62,542 nt of DNA, from NCBI GenBank assembly GCA_013373425.1, contig JABXHW010000028.1, forward strand, positions 1 to 62,542. The letters are read 5' to 3'. The notes under the pieces are model-generated. The model saw only the letters and a list, made by a program, of their open reading frames with translations. It did no database searches and was not told where the DNA came from. Shown in pieces: positions 25,654 to 32,757 of this stretch (positions are counted from its first letter, which is position 1; every line of letters starts with the position of its first letter). This stretch comes from Flavobacteriia bacterium (GTDB lineage: Bacteria > Bacteroidota > Bacteroidia > Flavobacteriales > Schleiferiaceae). The position numbers and the translations under genes were made by a program.

Positions 25654-26670
25654 TTATCTAAATCCTTTTCTCTCCTTAGATTCAATGGAGTTTAAGATCA
25701 TGCTAAAGGCGTGACTGACTAACTTTTCTTCTGAGATGAAATCCTCTTTTGATTTTATATTTCGCCAACCTTCTAGGCCATTCTTGTCAAAGTCGAATTG
25801 ATATTGAGAATACAATTTTTGAACAGGCTGGTTATCGGGGAAGTAGAAGCTCTCGTTCAGTATGACTGTGCCACTGAAGAATCTAAGGTGGAGGTAAGTG
25901 TCATCAAGTGAGTTGGTATATCGATTTGTCCAGAAAATGCTTACAGAGAATCCAGAAGATGAAAGGATTAATGTTCTCTGGTCAGATTGAATGTTGAATC
26001 GATAAGAACTGGCTTGATTGTATTTTTCGGCTTTCTGCTCAAGACTTTTGATAATTCTTGAGTGATTGGCATTTGCCAAAGCAACCCCTTCTTCTGATTT
26101 TAATATGGAGTTTAGTTTTTGATTGGCTTTTTTCTCCTTTTCGATTGATACTAATCTTGCCTCTACAGGGTCTATAATAGTGTTGTCAAAGTCTGGTTCA
26201 GGGCCAAGTGCAGGTTTAACAAGTTTGGGTTTATTCCAAATTTGTCTAGCAAGTTCCTCTATGTCGGCTAGAAGTTTTGAATTGTCAGTCATGTCGTGGT
26301 AGACCAGACTTGAGAGATAAGGTGGGGCTGAGATTTCCTTTGATCCAGTGCGAAGTACTGGAATGAATTTATGATCTGTTTGGGTATCGAATATCTGAGA
26401 TGAAATGATGGAGTACTCGTAGCCTACCCCGCCTTTCGCATCTGTTGCCTTGGCTCTATAGTTTGGGCTCAAAATCACAATCACTTTGTCTGATTGTTCA
26501 AGGGAGCGCTCCATGAAGCCAGTTAAGTTTTTTCCTGCTGCAAGTTCATATTGATCTAGGATTACGTCACACCCATAATTGGAGATAAGAGAATTGGATA
26601 GATTGAGAACCCATGCTTTGTGATCTTCGTCATCCCATGAATAGGAGATGAAGACTTTTGGACTTTGCAT
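25654..26670 (-). CDS. SEFIR (TIR-like) domain protein
   Basis: The 338-residue protein opens with PKVFISYSWDDEDHKAWVLN and continues with CDVILDQYELAAGKNLTGFM, SDKVIVILSPNYRAKA and GGVGYEYSIISSQIF, the typical series of blocks of SEFIR domains (relatives of TIR found in IL-17 receptors and in bacteria). The glutamate in GVGYE sits where the NAD-hydrolase glutamate is found in many TIR enzymes. Residues about 150-215 are a linker with a coiled-coil-like helix, and the C-terminal 120 residues are a beta-rich unit (RTLILSSSGFSVSIFWTNR, DTYLHLRFFSGTV) not recognised, perhaps the sensor. First gene of a two-gene unit next to the tRNA-Phe gene. Whether it has NAD hydrolase activity is unknown. Confidence 0.85.
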   Translation of the reverse strand: MQSPKVFISYSWDDEDHKAWVLNLSNSLISNYGCDVILDQYELAAGKNLTGFMERSLEQSDKVIVILSPNYRAKATDAKGGVGYEYSIISSQIFDTQTDHKFIPVLRTGSKEISAPPYLSSLVYHDMTDNSKLLADIEELARQIWNKPKLVKPALGPEPDFDNTIIDPVEARLVSIEKEKKANQKLNSILKSEEGVALANANHSRIIKSLEQKAEKYNQASSYRFNIQSDQRTLILSSSGFSVSIFWTNRYTNSLDDTYLHLRFFSGTVILNESFYFPDNQPVQKLYSQYQFDFDKNGLEGWRNIKSKEDFISEEKLVSHAFSMILNSIESKERKGFR

Positions 26671-26865
26671 TGATAGAGAGGTTAGTGGTTAGCTTGCAAT
26701 TTACGCTGATGCCGTAGTACTCGCAATACGTAAAACTACGCATCTTCAATCAAACCAATAAGCCTAGGGAAGAAGTGCTTTGTTACAAAACTAATCCACG
26801 CAAACCCCAGCAAAATGGGGCGAAACCGAGCGGTTTTTTGTCACAGTCTTGTCACATAAAACAAG
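26671..26865. other. Gene-free stretch between the SEFIR gene and the tRNA terminator
   Basis: No coding frame is credible. It contains CCCCA/TGGGG (26805-26820) and AAACC/GGTTT (26823-26836) mini-hairpins and two copies of TTGTCACA-like words near 26839-26855. This is where the boundary of an integrated element beside the tRNA gene would fall, but no repeat of the tRNA 3' end was found by eye in the window. Confidence 0.35.
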
Positions 26866-26890
26866 TAAGCCCCTGAAAATCAGGGGCTTA
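26866..26890 (-). terminator. Intrinsic terminator of tRNA-Phe
   Basis: An 11-base perfect stem, TAAGCCCCTGA (26866-26876) with TCAGGGGCTTA (26880-26890) around an AAA loop, lies 3 bases past the 3' end of the tRNA in its direction of transcription, followed by ACTTGTTTTATG on the minus strand. Confidence 0.8.
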
Positions 26891-26893
26891 AAG

Positions 26894-26966
26894 TGGTGCT
26901 GGACGGAATCGAACCGCCGACACAAGGATTTTCAATCCTTTGCTCTACCAACTGAGCTACAGCACC
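26894..26966 (-). tRNA. tRNA-Phe (anticodon GAA)
   Basis: On the minus strand the 73-base cloverleaf reads GGTGCTG (acceptor), TAGCTCAGTTGGTAGAGC (D arm), AAGGATTGAAAATCCTT (anticodon arm, loop TTGAAAA with GAA), GTGTC variable region, GGCGGTTCGATTCCGTC T arm, CAGCACC and discriminator A. CCA is not encoded: the genome continues with CTT. A canonical promoter lies about 100 bases upstream and a strong hairpin terminator follows. The gene sits at the edge of the accessory island. Confidence 0.97.
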
Positions 26967-27066
26967 AAAATTTCAAAGTGCGCTTGAGAAGAATCTGTCC
27001 TTTCGTCCAGTGGTCCAGAACTTCAGTGAATCAGTAGTCCTGTGCTCGCTTTCTCAATCGCGGCTG

Positions 27067-27095
27067 CAAATGTAAACAATAATTTCATTTTGCAA
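27067..27095 (-). promoter_or_regulatory. Bacteroidota-type promoter for tRNA-Phe
   Basis: On the minus strand TTG (27095-27093), 18 bases, TACATTTG (27074-27067). This equals the -33/-7 consensus TTG-N17-23-TAnnTTTG of the phylum. Transcription would start near 27060 and run about 95 bases to the mature tRNA 5' end. Confidence 0.75.
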
Positions 27096-27117
27096 TACAA
27101 TTTGAAATGTACCTTTG
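27090..27117 (+). promoter_or_regulatory. Bacteroidota-type promoter for the coaX operon
   Basis: On the plus strand TTG (27090-27092), 17 bases, TACCTTTG (27110-27117). The start codon of coaX at 27123 lies only 5 bases past the -7 box, so the transcript would be leaderless or nearly so. The -33 TTG abuts the -33 TTG of the opposite promoter and together they form TTGCAA. Confidence 0.7.
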
Positions 27118-27122
27118 GCGAT

Positions 27123-27848
27123 ATGAATGCCGCAATCGATTGGGGAAATAGCCGAGTGAAGTTGGGACTTTTTGAAAACCAACAACTTTTGCGTGTGGAT
27201 CACTTCCAAGTAGAGGATGATTTGATCGCAAAAAAAATTTCAGATTGGCTGGATGTGGTCCATCCCGAACATATCATTTGGACGAATTCAGGGGAGCCTA
27301 CCAACAGTGTGAAGGAACTTTTCGCTGATCGAAAGGCAATCCACTTCTCACACCAAACCCCTATAGCCCATTCTACCGTTTATACTACTAGAGAGACGCT
27401 CGGACTTGATCGTATCCTTCTGATGGAAGCAGCATACCATGAGTTCCCGAAAACCAATTGTCTCGTAATTGATATGGGCACCTGCATTACATATGATATC
27501 CTCGATGCTTCTGGCGTTCATCAGGGAGGTTCAATCTCCCCAGGATGGAAGATGCGCGCAACAGCAATGCATCAGCAGACGGCAAAACTGCCTTTGGTGG
27601 AGCTAGATAAAGTAGACCTGGTCGGAACGTCTACAACTTCGGCGATTCAAAGTGGAGCCTACCGCGGGATGTTAAATGAAATACAAGAAACAATACGCCA
27701 ATATGAGCAGCGTTATAGCGCTCTCACAATAATTGTGACGGGCGGAGATGCTGAAGCCTTTGACCTTCAAGCAAAAAAAGACATCTTTGCACGTCCAAAT
27801 TATACGCTACTCGGACTGAATGCGATCATACACCATTATGCGCAGTGA
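27123..27848 (+). CDS. coaX: Type III pantothenate kinase
   Basis: The 241-residue enzyme phosphorylates pantothenate with ATP, the first step of coenzyme A synthesis; type III enzymes do not need a Walker A and are not inhibited by CoA. The ASKHA-fold motifs are present: AIDWGNSRVKLGLF (phosphate 1), TLGLDRILLMEA (GxDR substrate loop), LVIDMGTCITYDIL (phosphate 2), GGSISPGWKMR, and IIVTGGDA (adenosine). Start at 27123 is chosen from these motifs, family length and the promoter whose -7 box ends at 27117; an in-frame upstream extension to 27042 would lie inside the promoter. First gene of an envelope operon; overlaps the next gene by 11 bases. Confidence 0.95.
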   Translation: MNAAIDWGNSRVKLGLFENQQLLRVDHFQVEDDLIAKKISDWLDVVHPEHIIWTNSGEPTNSVKELFADRKAIHFSHQTPIAHSTVYTTRETLGLDRILLMEAAYHEFPKTNCLVIDMGTCITYDILDASGVHQGGSISPGWKMRATAMHQQTAKLPLVELDKVDLVGTSTTSAIQSGAYRGMLNEIQETIRQYEQRYSALTIIVTGGDAEAFDLQAKKDIFARPNYTLLGLNAIIHHYAQ

Positions 27849-29160
27849 ACTACGCCGTACATTCGGCTTGATGTTATTATTCGTGTCGGGCACCTTGTCT
27901 GCACAAATCTCAGTGTCTCCTTATTCCATCTTTGGAAACGGCGACCGTGAACCTGGAAAATTCGCCCACCAGTTTGGAATGGGGGGAGTTTCGGCAGCGC
28001 TTCACGATCCACTTCAAATCAACATCGCACAACCTGCGTCTTTCAGCAGACTCAAATACACCACCATCGAACTGGGAGGATTCTATCAAGAATCACAATT
28101 CAATGATGGAACGAATACGGCACAAACCGGAACAGGTGGTTTTAACTACCTCGCATTCGGATTCCCACTCAGTGAAGATTGGGGATTGGTAGCTGGACTT
28201 GCACCCTACACCAAAATCGGTTACGAAATTGAAACGCAAGCTACCTTGCCTTTCTCTACTGCAACCGTTCAGTACTTCGGTTCAGGCGGGTACGACCGTG
28301 CTTATATGGGAACGGCCTACGAATTATTCGACCGTCTCTCTATCGGTGTAATGGGAAGCTACTACTTCGGTACAGCTGAACGTACTACACTTGCTATCAT
28401 GGACGACCGTAACTTCTATAGTACTGGTCAGGATGAGAGTATCCGCGCTACAGGTTTCAACTGGGAAGCAGGTATGCAGTACACTCAAGTTTGGGGTGCC
28501 GATAGCGCTCAAGAGTTTACCGTTGGGGCTACGTTTTCTCCGATTACGGAGCTCGATGGAACGCTCAATGATTACTACTACACTTTTGCGATTAATGGTC
28601 AGGGTAACCGTCTTCCACGCGACACGGTCTACAATATCAATAACGAACAGGTGAATGTGATATTCAACTCTAGCTACAGCTTCGGCGCAAGCTACGGAGT
28701 TCGTCACCCTCGCCTCGTGCAATACGCTTGGAGCATTACAGGTGATTACCAAATGCTCAATAGAAGCGAACTCTCATCATCCTCTGAATTAAGAGGAACT
28801 TTTGAAAATGGATTTAGAGCATCGGTAGGCGGACAGTTCATTCCGTTCTATGCATTGGACCTACAGCGCTCGAACTTTTTCAATCAAATTGATTACCGAA
28901 TCGGAGCCTTCTACGAGAATTCTGGTTTAGTCCTGAATGAACAAGTGATTACCGATCGTGGTTTCACTGTTGGAATGGGAATTCCATTGAGCCGCAGAAC
29001 TAACTCTGCAGTGGACATCAAGATTGCTTCACTGAACGTTGGAATGGTTTTTGGACAAAGAGGATTACAAGAAGGTGGCAACATTCAAGAGAACTACGCT
29101 CGCTTTGTTGTTGGCTTGACACTAAATGATAAATGGTTTACGCAATTCAAGTACCGCTAA
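27838..29160 (+). CDS. Outer membrane beta-barrel protein of the coaX operon (FadL/porin-like)
   Basis: The 440-residue protein (start ATG 27838; an in-frame ATG at 27820 is possible) has a signal peptide ending GTLSAQ. The mature N-terminus, ISVSPYSIFGNGDREPG, and then NIAQPASFSRL with alternating hydrophobic strands (YNYLAFGFPLSEDWGLVAGL-like, GYDRAYMGTAYELFDRLSIG) fit barrels of the FadL/OmpP1-like type in Bacteroidota. The last strand ends in WFTQFKYR, near-aromatic. The gene overlaps coaX and precedes a TPR protein and lptC. This gene order is common in flavobacteria; the cargo of the pore is unknown. Confidence 0.83.
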   Translation: MRSELRRTFGLMLLFVSGTLSAQISVSPYSIFGNGDREPGKFAHQFGMGGVSAALHDPLQINIAQPASFSRLKYTTIELGGFYQESQFNDGTNTAQTGTGGFNYLAFGFPLSEDWGLVAGLAPYTKIGYEIETQATLPFSTATVQYFGSGGYDRAYMGTAYELFDRLSIGVMGSYYFGTAERTTLAIMDDRNFYSTGQDESIRATGFNWEAGMQYTQVWGADSAQEFTVGATFSPITELDGTLNDYYYTFAINGQGNRLPRDTVYNINNEQVNVIFNSSYSFGASYGVRHPRLVQYAWSITGDYQMLNRSELSSSSELRGTFENGFRASVGGQFIPFYALDLQRSNFFNQIDYRIGAFYENSGLVLNEQVITDRGFTVGMGIPLSRRTNSAVDIKIASLNVGMVFGQRGLQEGGNIQENYARFVVGLTLNDKWFTQFKYR

Positions 29161-29171
29161 TTAAAAGGAAG

Positions 29172-30635
29172 ATGAAACGGATACTAGCCCTAATGGCACT
29201 CACTTTTGTAGCAACTGGCATGAACGCCCAAGGAAACTGGGGCGCTAGCCAAGAGGACAGCTTGGTGTGCTTTGAGAATTACAACACGTTTGGACAGCTT
29301 GCTCAAGCTCGTCAATTCGCTCAAGCATACGATCACTGGGTGGTTGTTTATGAAACATGCCCAAAGATCAACGAGACCCTTTACAAGTTTGCTCCAACAG
29401 TAATCGAAGGGAAGATGGACGCGGTGAAGGCGCAAATCGACGCAACTGCTGATGCGGCTGCTAAGGAAGCTCTGGAAGCGGAATACGAAGGACTTGTATC
29501 TACGCTTTTCGCTCAGTACGACAAGCGTATGGAGTACTTCCCACAATCTACTGCTTACGTAAAGGCAGCAGTAGCTCAAACGAAATATGAACTTTACGGC
29601 GATGATGCTGCATTGGATGTTTACGGTCTCTTTAACGAGGCGATGGAAATGGATCCAAAGCAAATGAATGCATCTCACTTCTGGAGCTACTTCCGTGTAT
29701 CGGTTGCTCTTAACCGTCTCGATTCACTCAGCTTGGCTGACCTTTTCGAGGTGTACAACAAAATCGACGAGAACGTTGCGGTGAACACCGATGCATTGAA
29801 CGTTCAAATCGCTGAGTTGGCTGAGCAAGAAGCTGAGGGAATGTTGGACGCGCGTCAACAGCGTGTACTTGCTGCTCGCCGTTCCAGCTTGGAAAACTAC
29901 TCCAAGGTAAAAGGAAACGTATCAATCTCTTTGAATAGCCTTCTTACTTCTTGTGACATCATCGCAAGAGTATACAACGAAGAGACTTTCGAGGAGAACA
30001 AAGACAACGAAGTTTGGATCCGCCGTGCGGTACGTACTTTGGGTGCTGATTACCAAACCGACTCAGGTACAGTAATCAACTGTCGCGATAATCCGCTCTA
30101 CTTCCAATTGACTGAGGTTCTTTACGAAATGAACCCATCTGTGGAAGCTGCACGTAACATGGGCCGTTTAGCACTCTACCGTGAGGAATACACTAAAGCG
30201 GTGGATTACTTCAAGCAAGCTGCTGAAGGTGAATTGGACCCACTATTGCGCTCTGACGATTACACTAGCATGGCTCAAGCTCAATTGAATTTGGGTAGCG
30301 GTTCAGCAGTGAAGGCAAGCGTTCAAAAGGCGATGGCGGACAACCCGAACAACGGTCGTGCGCAACTTATCCTCGCATCAGCATACGCTTCAGCAGCTGG
30401 AACTTGTGGTGCAGATGCCTTTGAGAAAAATGCAGTTTACTGGGCAGCAATCGCTCGCGCTCAACGTGCAAGATCTTTGGATCCGTCATTGTCAACCATT
30501 GCTAGCAGAAGAATTTCACAGTGGACGTCAGCTCTACCTGCAAAATCTGTAAGCTTCCAGTTGGGACACGCAGAAGGTGAGAGATACACTGTAGGGTGTT
30601 GGATCAACGAAACCATTACCGCTACGTGGGAGTAA
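29172..30635 (+). CDS. Exported tetratricopeptide-repeat protein
   Basis: ATG 29172 is chosen since it follows AAAAGGAAG and gives a signal peptide (MKRILALMALTFVATGMNAQ). The 487-residue mature protein is helical throughout, with TPR-like units: FGQLAQARQFAQAYDHWVVV at the start and LYREEYTKAVDYFKQAAEG, SMAQAQLNLGSGSAVKASVQ and NPNNGRAQLILASAYASAAG at the end. Cys pairs (ETCPKI, LTSCDII, AGTCGADAF) may form disulfides in the periplasm. Such proteins are a fixed member of the coaX-lptC operon in flavobacteria and presumably serve as assembly scaffolds at the outer membrane. Codon use is strongly biased, consistent with high expression. Confidence 0.88.
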   Translation: MKRILALMALTFVATGMNAQGNWGASQEDSLVCFENYNTFGQLAQARQFAQAYDHWVVVYETCPKINETLYKFAPTVIEGKMDAVKAQIDATADAAAKEALEAEYEGLVSTLFAQYDKRMEYFPQSTAYVKAAVAQTKYELYGDDAALDVYGLFNEAMEMDPKQMNASHFWSYFRVSVALNRLDSLSLADLFEVYNKIDENVAVNTDALNVQIAELAEQEAEGMLDARQQRVLAARRSSLENYSKVKGNVSISLNSLLTSCDIIARVYNEETFEENKDNEVWIRRAVRTLGADYQTDSGTVINCRDNPLYFQLTEVLYEMNPSVEAARNMGRLALYREEYTKAVDYFKQAAEGELDPLLRSDDYTSMAQAQLNLGSGSAVKASVQKAMADNPNNGRAQLILASAYASAAGTCGADAFEKNAVYWAAIARAQRARSLDPSLSTIASRRISQWTSALPAKSVSFQLGHAEGERYTVGCWINETITATWE

Positions 30636-30656
30636 TAAGATTTGTATCTTAGTCCT

Positions 30657-31223
30657 ATGAAAAATAGATTGAGAGGGGTGGCAGCAGCTGTCCCTCTTTT
30701 TTTGATTCTATTGGCTTGCCAGAACGACCCCAAGGTGGTGAAGGAGGTGATGAATGAGTACGACGGCCCCATGCGTATTCAAGAAGATGTTACCTACACC
30801 TATACCGACAGTGGGATAGTGGTGCTGCAATTCACCGCACCAAAGGCAATCGATTATTCTCATCTCGAAGAGGATGCCTACCTAGAATTTCCTGAAGGCA
30901 TTGATGTTACCTTCTACAACGACACTGGGGTGGTCGAGAATCGAATTACAGCCAATTATGCCAAGCGATTTATTGATGATCGATACTGGCTAGCAACGGG
31001 AGACGTGCACGTTAGAAACATCAAAAATGAAGAGCTTCAATCGGAAGAATTGATTTGGAATGAAGCCACTCAACGTATATCATCAGAGGAATCTGTATCC
31101 ATCACCACAGAAGAATCTAGAATCTGGGGGAAGGGATTTGATGCGGATCAGAACATGAATGATTACGAAATTCACGAAGTTTACGGTACAATTTATTTAG
31201 ATGAAGGCGAGTCAGAAGATTAG
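30657..31223 (+). CDS. lptC: LPS export lipoprotein LptC
   Basis: A 188-residue protein with a lipoprotein signal (PLFLILLACQND, lipobox LLAC), whereas proteobacterial LptC is membrane-anchored; lipoprotein forms are usual in Bacteroidota. The mature part is an OstA-like beta-jellyroll with repeats typical of the family: YLEFPEGIDVTFYNDTG, ITANYAKRFIDDRYWLATGD, ELQSEELIWNEATQRISSEE, GKGFDADQNMNDYEIHEVYG. LptC takes lipopolysaccharide from LptBFG and hands it to LptA. ATG 30657 is the first Met. It overlaps the next gene by 23 bases within the coaX operon. Confidence 0.9.
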   Translation: MKNRLRGVAAAVPLFLILLACQNDPKVVKEVMNEYDGPMRIQEDVTYTYTDSGIVVLQFTAPKAIDYSHLEEDAYLEFPEGIDVTFYNDTGVVENRITANYAKRFIDDRYWLATGDVHVRNIKNEELQSEELIWNEATQRISSEESVSITTEESRIWGKGFDADQNMNDYEIHEVYGTIYLDEGESED

Positions 31224-31410
31224 ACTATACAGAACCACCGAGATTGTATTCCTTGCTATCATTGCGATTGCCATCATTGAGGCTATCAACGTGTGGGAGA
31301 CCGACAAGATGAGAGCAGGTATTTTTATCTTGTTCGCTGGCTTTGCAGCTTTCCGCTATTTCTATTCGAGAAAAGAGCGCGCTCGACTCAAACAGGAAAT
31401 GAATGATTGA
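31201..31410 (+). CDS. Small membrane protein of the lptC region
   Basis: A 69-residue protein with two hydrophobic segments (TEIVFLAIIAIAIIEAINVW and AGIFILFAGFAAFRYFY) and a positively charged end (SRKERARLKQEMND), so a two-span inner-membrane protein with both ends inside is expected. It overlaps lptC by 23 bases and the CNNM gene by 8 bases; the overlaps on both sides and this fixed location support a real gene that is translationally coupled. No function is known to me. Confidence 0.8.
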   Translation: MKASQKIRLYRTTEIVFLAIIAIAIIEAINVWETDKMRAGIFILFAGFAAFRYFYSRKERARLKQEMND

Positions 31411-32650
31411 CCCGTACCTGGCGAGTATATTGGCCTTGATTGCCTCCGCCTTTTTCTCGGGCATGGAGATCGCATTCCTATCGGCTAACCGTTTGCAGAT
31501 TGAGTTGGAGAGTAAGAAGCGTCGACTTCCAAACGTGCTTCTTTCCTACTTGGTGAAGCACCCAGCTCGTTTCATCTCTACGATGTTGGTGGGTAATAAC
31601 CTCGCCCTCGTGGTTTTCGGAAAGTACTTTCCAGAGATTATCAATCCAGTTTTTGGATGGACAGAGACTGGCTACGTTGAGCTTTTCGTTCAAACCATCA
31701 TCTCCACTATCATTGTTCTGTTCCTAGCGGAATACCTTCCTAAAGCGATATTCAGCGCACGTTCCAACGAGAGCCTGAAGTTCTTTTCGCTCCCAGTCAT
31801 AATTATCTATTCGGCGTTCTACATTGTGGTAATCGGCATCACTCAACTTTCGAAGTTCTTGCTAGAACGCGTTTTTAGAGCAGAGCTTGAAACAGACCAG
31901 CCGGTTTTCTCCAAAGTGGATATCGACCATTACATCGAGGAGAATACCAATGACGACGATGACGACGTCGATCATGAGATTGAGATCTTCAGAAACGCCC
32001 TCGATTTTAGCGATATAAAGGCTCGTGAATTTATGATCCCGCGTACAGAGATTCTCGCCGTAGAGTCGGGTGAAAGCATTGAAGAACTCAAAGTTCGATT
32101 CATTGAAACCGGCTATTCTAAAATCATCGTGTACAGCGAAAAGATTGATAATGTCATCGGTTACGTGCATGCCTACGAGCTGTTCAAAAAGCCCAAGGAT
32201 ATTCGAAGTATTCTGCGTCCAGTGAGCTTCATTCCTGAAACGATGACGGCCAATGATGTCCTCAACTTGTTCACTCGCGATAAGCGAAATATGGCTATCG
32301 TATTGGATGAGTTTGGAGGAACGGCAGGCTTGATTACGCTAGAGGATGTCGTGGAAGAAATCTTCGGCGATATTGATGACGAGCACGATGTAGATGAACT
32401 CATGGAGCGTCAAGTTGGTCCAAATGAGTACATCTTTTCAGCACGCTTGGAGATCGATTACATCAATGATGAGTACAAGCTGCATCTTCCCGAAAGTGAC
32501 AATTATACCACACTTGGCGGCCTGGTAATGGACCTTCTTGAGTCTATTCCAGAAAAAGGGGAGAGGGTGGCATTGGACGACTACATTCTCGAAGTGCTTA
32601 CCGTCTCTTCAAACCGACTAGAAGAAGTACGACTCCTCGTCCGCGACTAG
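31403..32650 (+). CDS. CNNM/CorC-family membrane protein (hemolysin-like, DUF21-CBS-CorC_HlyC)
   Basis: The 415-residue protein has a DUF21/CNNM membrane domain in residues 1-190 with four hydrophobic stretches, including the small-residue turns SAFFSGMEIAFLSANRL and GNNLALVVFGKY typical of the family and VLFLAEYLPKAIF. Two CBS domains follow (about 200-325; MIPRTEILAVESGE, NMAIVLDEFGGTAGLITLEDVVEEIFGD is split by the second). The C-terminal 80 residues are a CorC_HlyC transporter-associated domain (YTTLGGLVMDLLESIPEKGE). Members bind Mg-ATP and move or regulate Mg2+/Co2+; GldE of gliding motility is a relative, but gldD is not adjacent here. Overlaps the small membrane gene. Confidence 0.92.
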   Translation: MIDPYLASILALIASAFFSGMEIAFLSANRLQIELESKKRRLPNVLLSYLVKHPARFISTMLVGNNLALVVFGKYFPEIINPVFGWTETGYVELFVQTIISTIIVLFLAEYLPKAIFSARSNESLKFFSLPVIIIYSAFYIVVIGITQLSKFLLERVFRAELETDQPVFSKVDIDHYIEENTNDDDDDVDHEIEIFRNALDFSDIKAREFMIPRTEILAVESGESIEELKVRFIETGYSKIIVYSEKIDNVIGYVHAYELFKKPKDIRSILRPVSFIPETMTANDVLNLFTRDKRNMAIVLDEFGGTAGLITLEDVVEEIFGDIDDEHDVDELMERQVGPNEYIFSARLEIDYINDEYKLHLPESDNYTTLGGLVMDLLESIPEKGERVALDDYILEVLTVSSNRLEEVRLLVRD

Positions 32651-32757
32651 CGTAGGCTAGATAGTGCATTTAGGTGCTAAAGATGAGTCCGTTTTCTTTT
32701 TCCATTTCACCATTCCGTGTATATTCGCAACCTTGAACTAAAACTCCGTAGAAGTAC

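Noticed and set aside
26821-26840. Plus-strand terminator (AAACC-GAGC-GGTTT plus T-run)
   Set aside because: The stem has only five base pairs and no plus-strand gene reads into it; kept only as a note in the gene-free stretch.
22841-26893. Integrase gene or att repeats of a mobile element
   Set aside because: No tyrosine or serine recombinase, transposase or second copy of the tRNA-Phe 3' end was found by eye, so integration is only suggested by context.
27042-27122. Upstream extension of coaX
   Set aside because: The segment overlaps the promoter elements and precedes the conserved N-terminal phosphate motif by far more residues than the family has.
31403-32650. GldE of the gliding motility machinery
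   Set aside because: The domain layout fits, but GldE is normally next to gldD and ssb, and this gene is in the lptC operon; a general CNNM/CorC call is safer.
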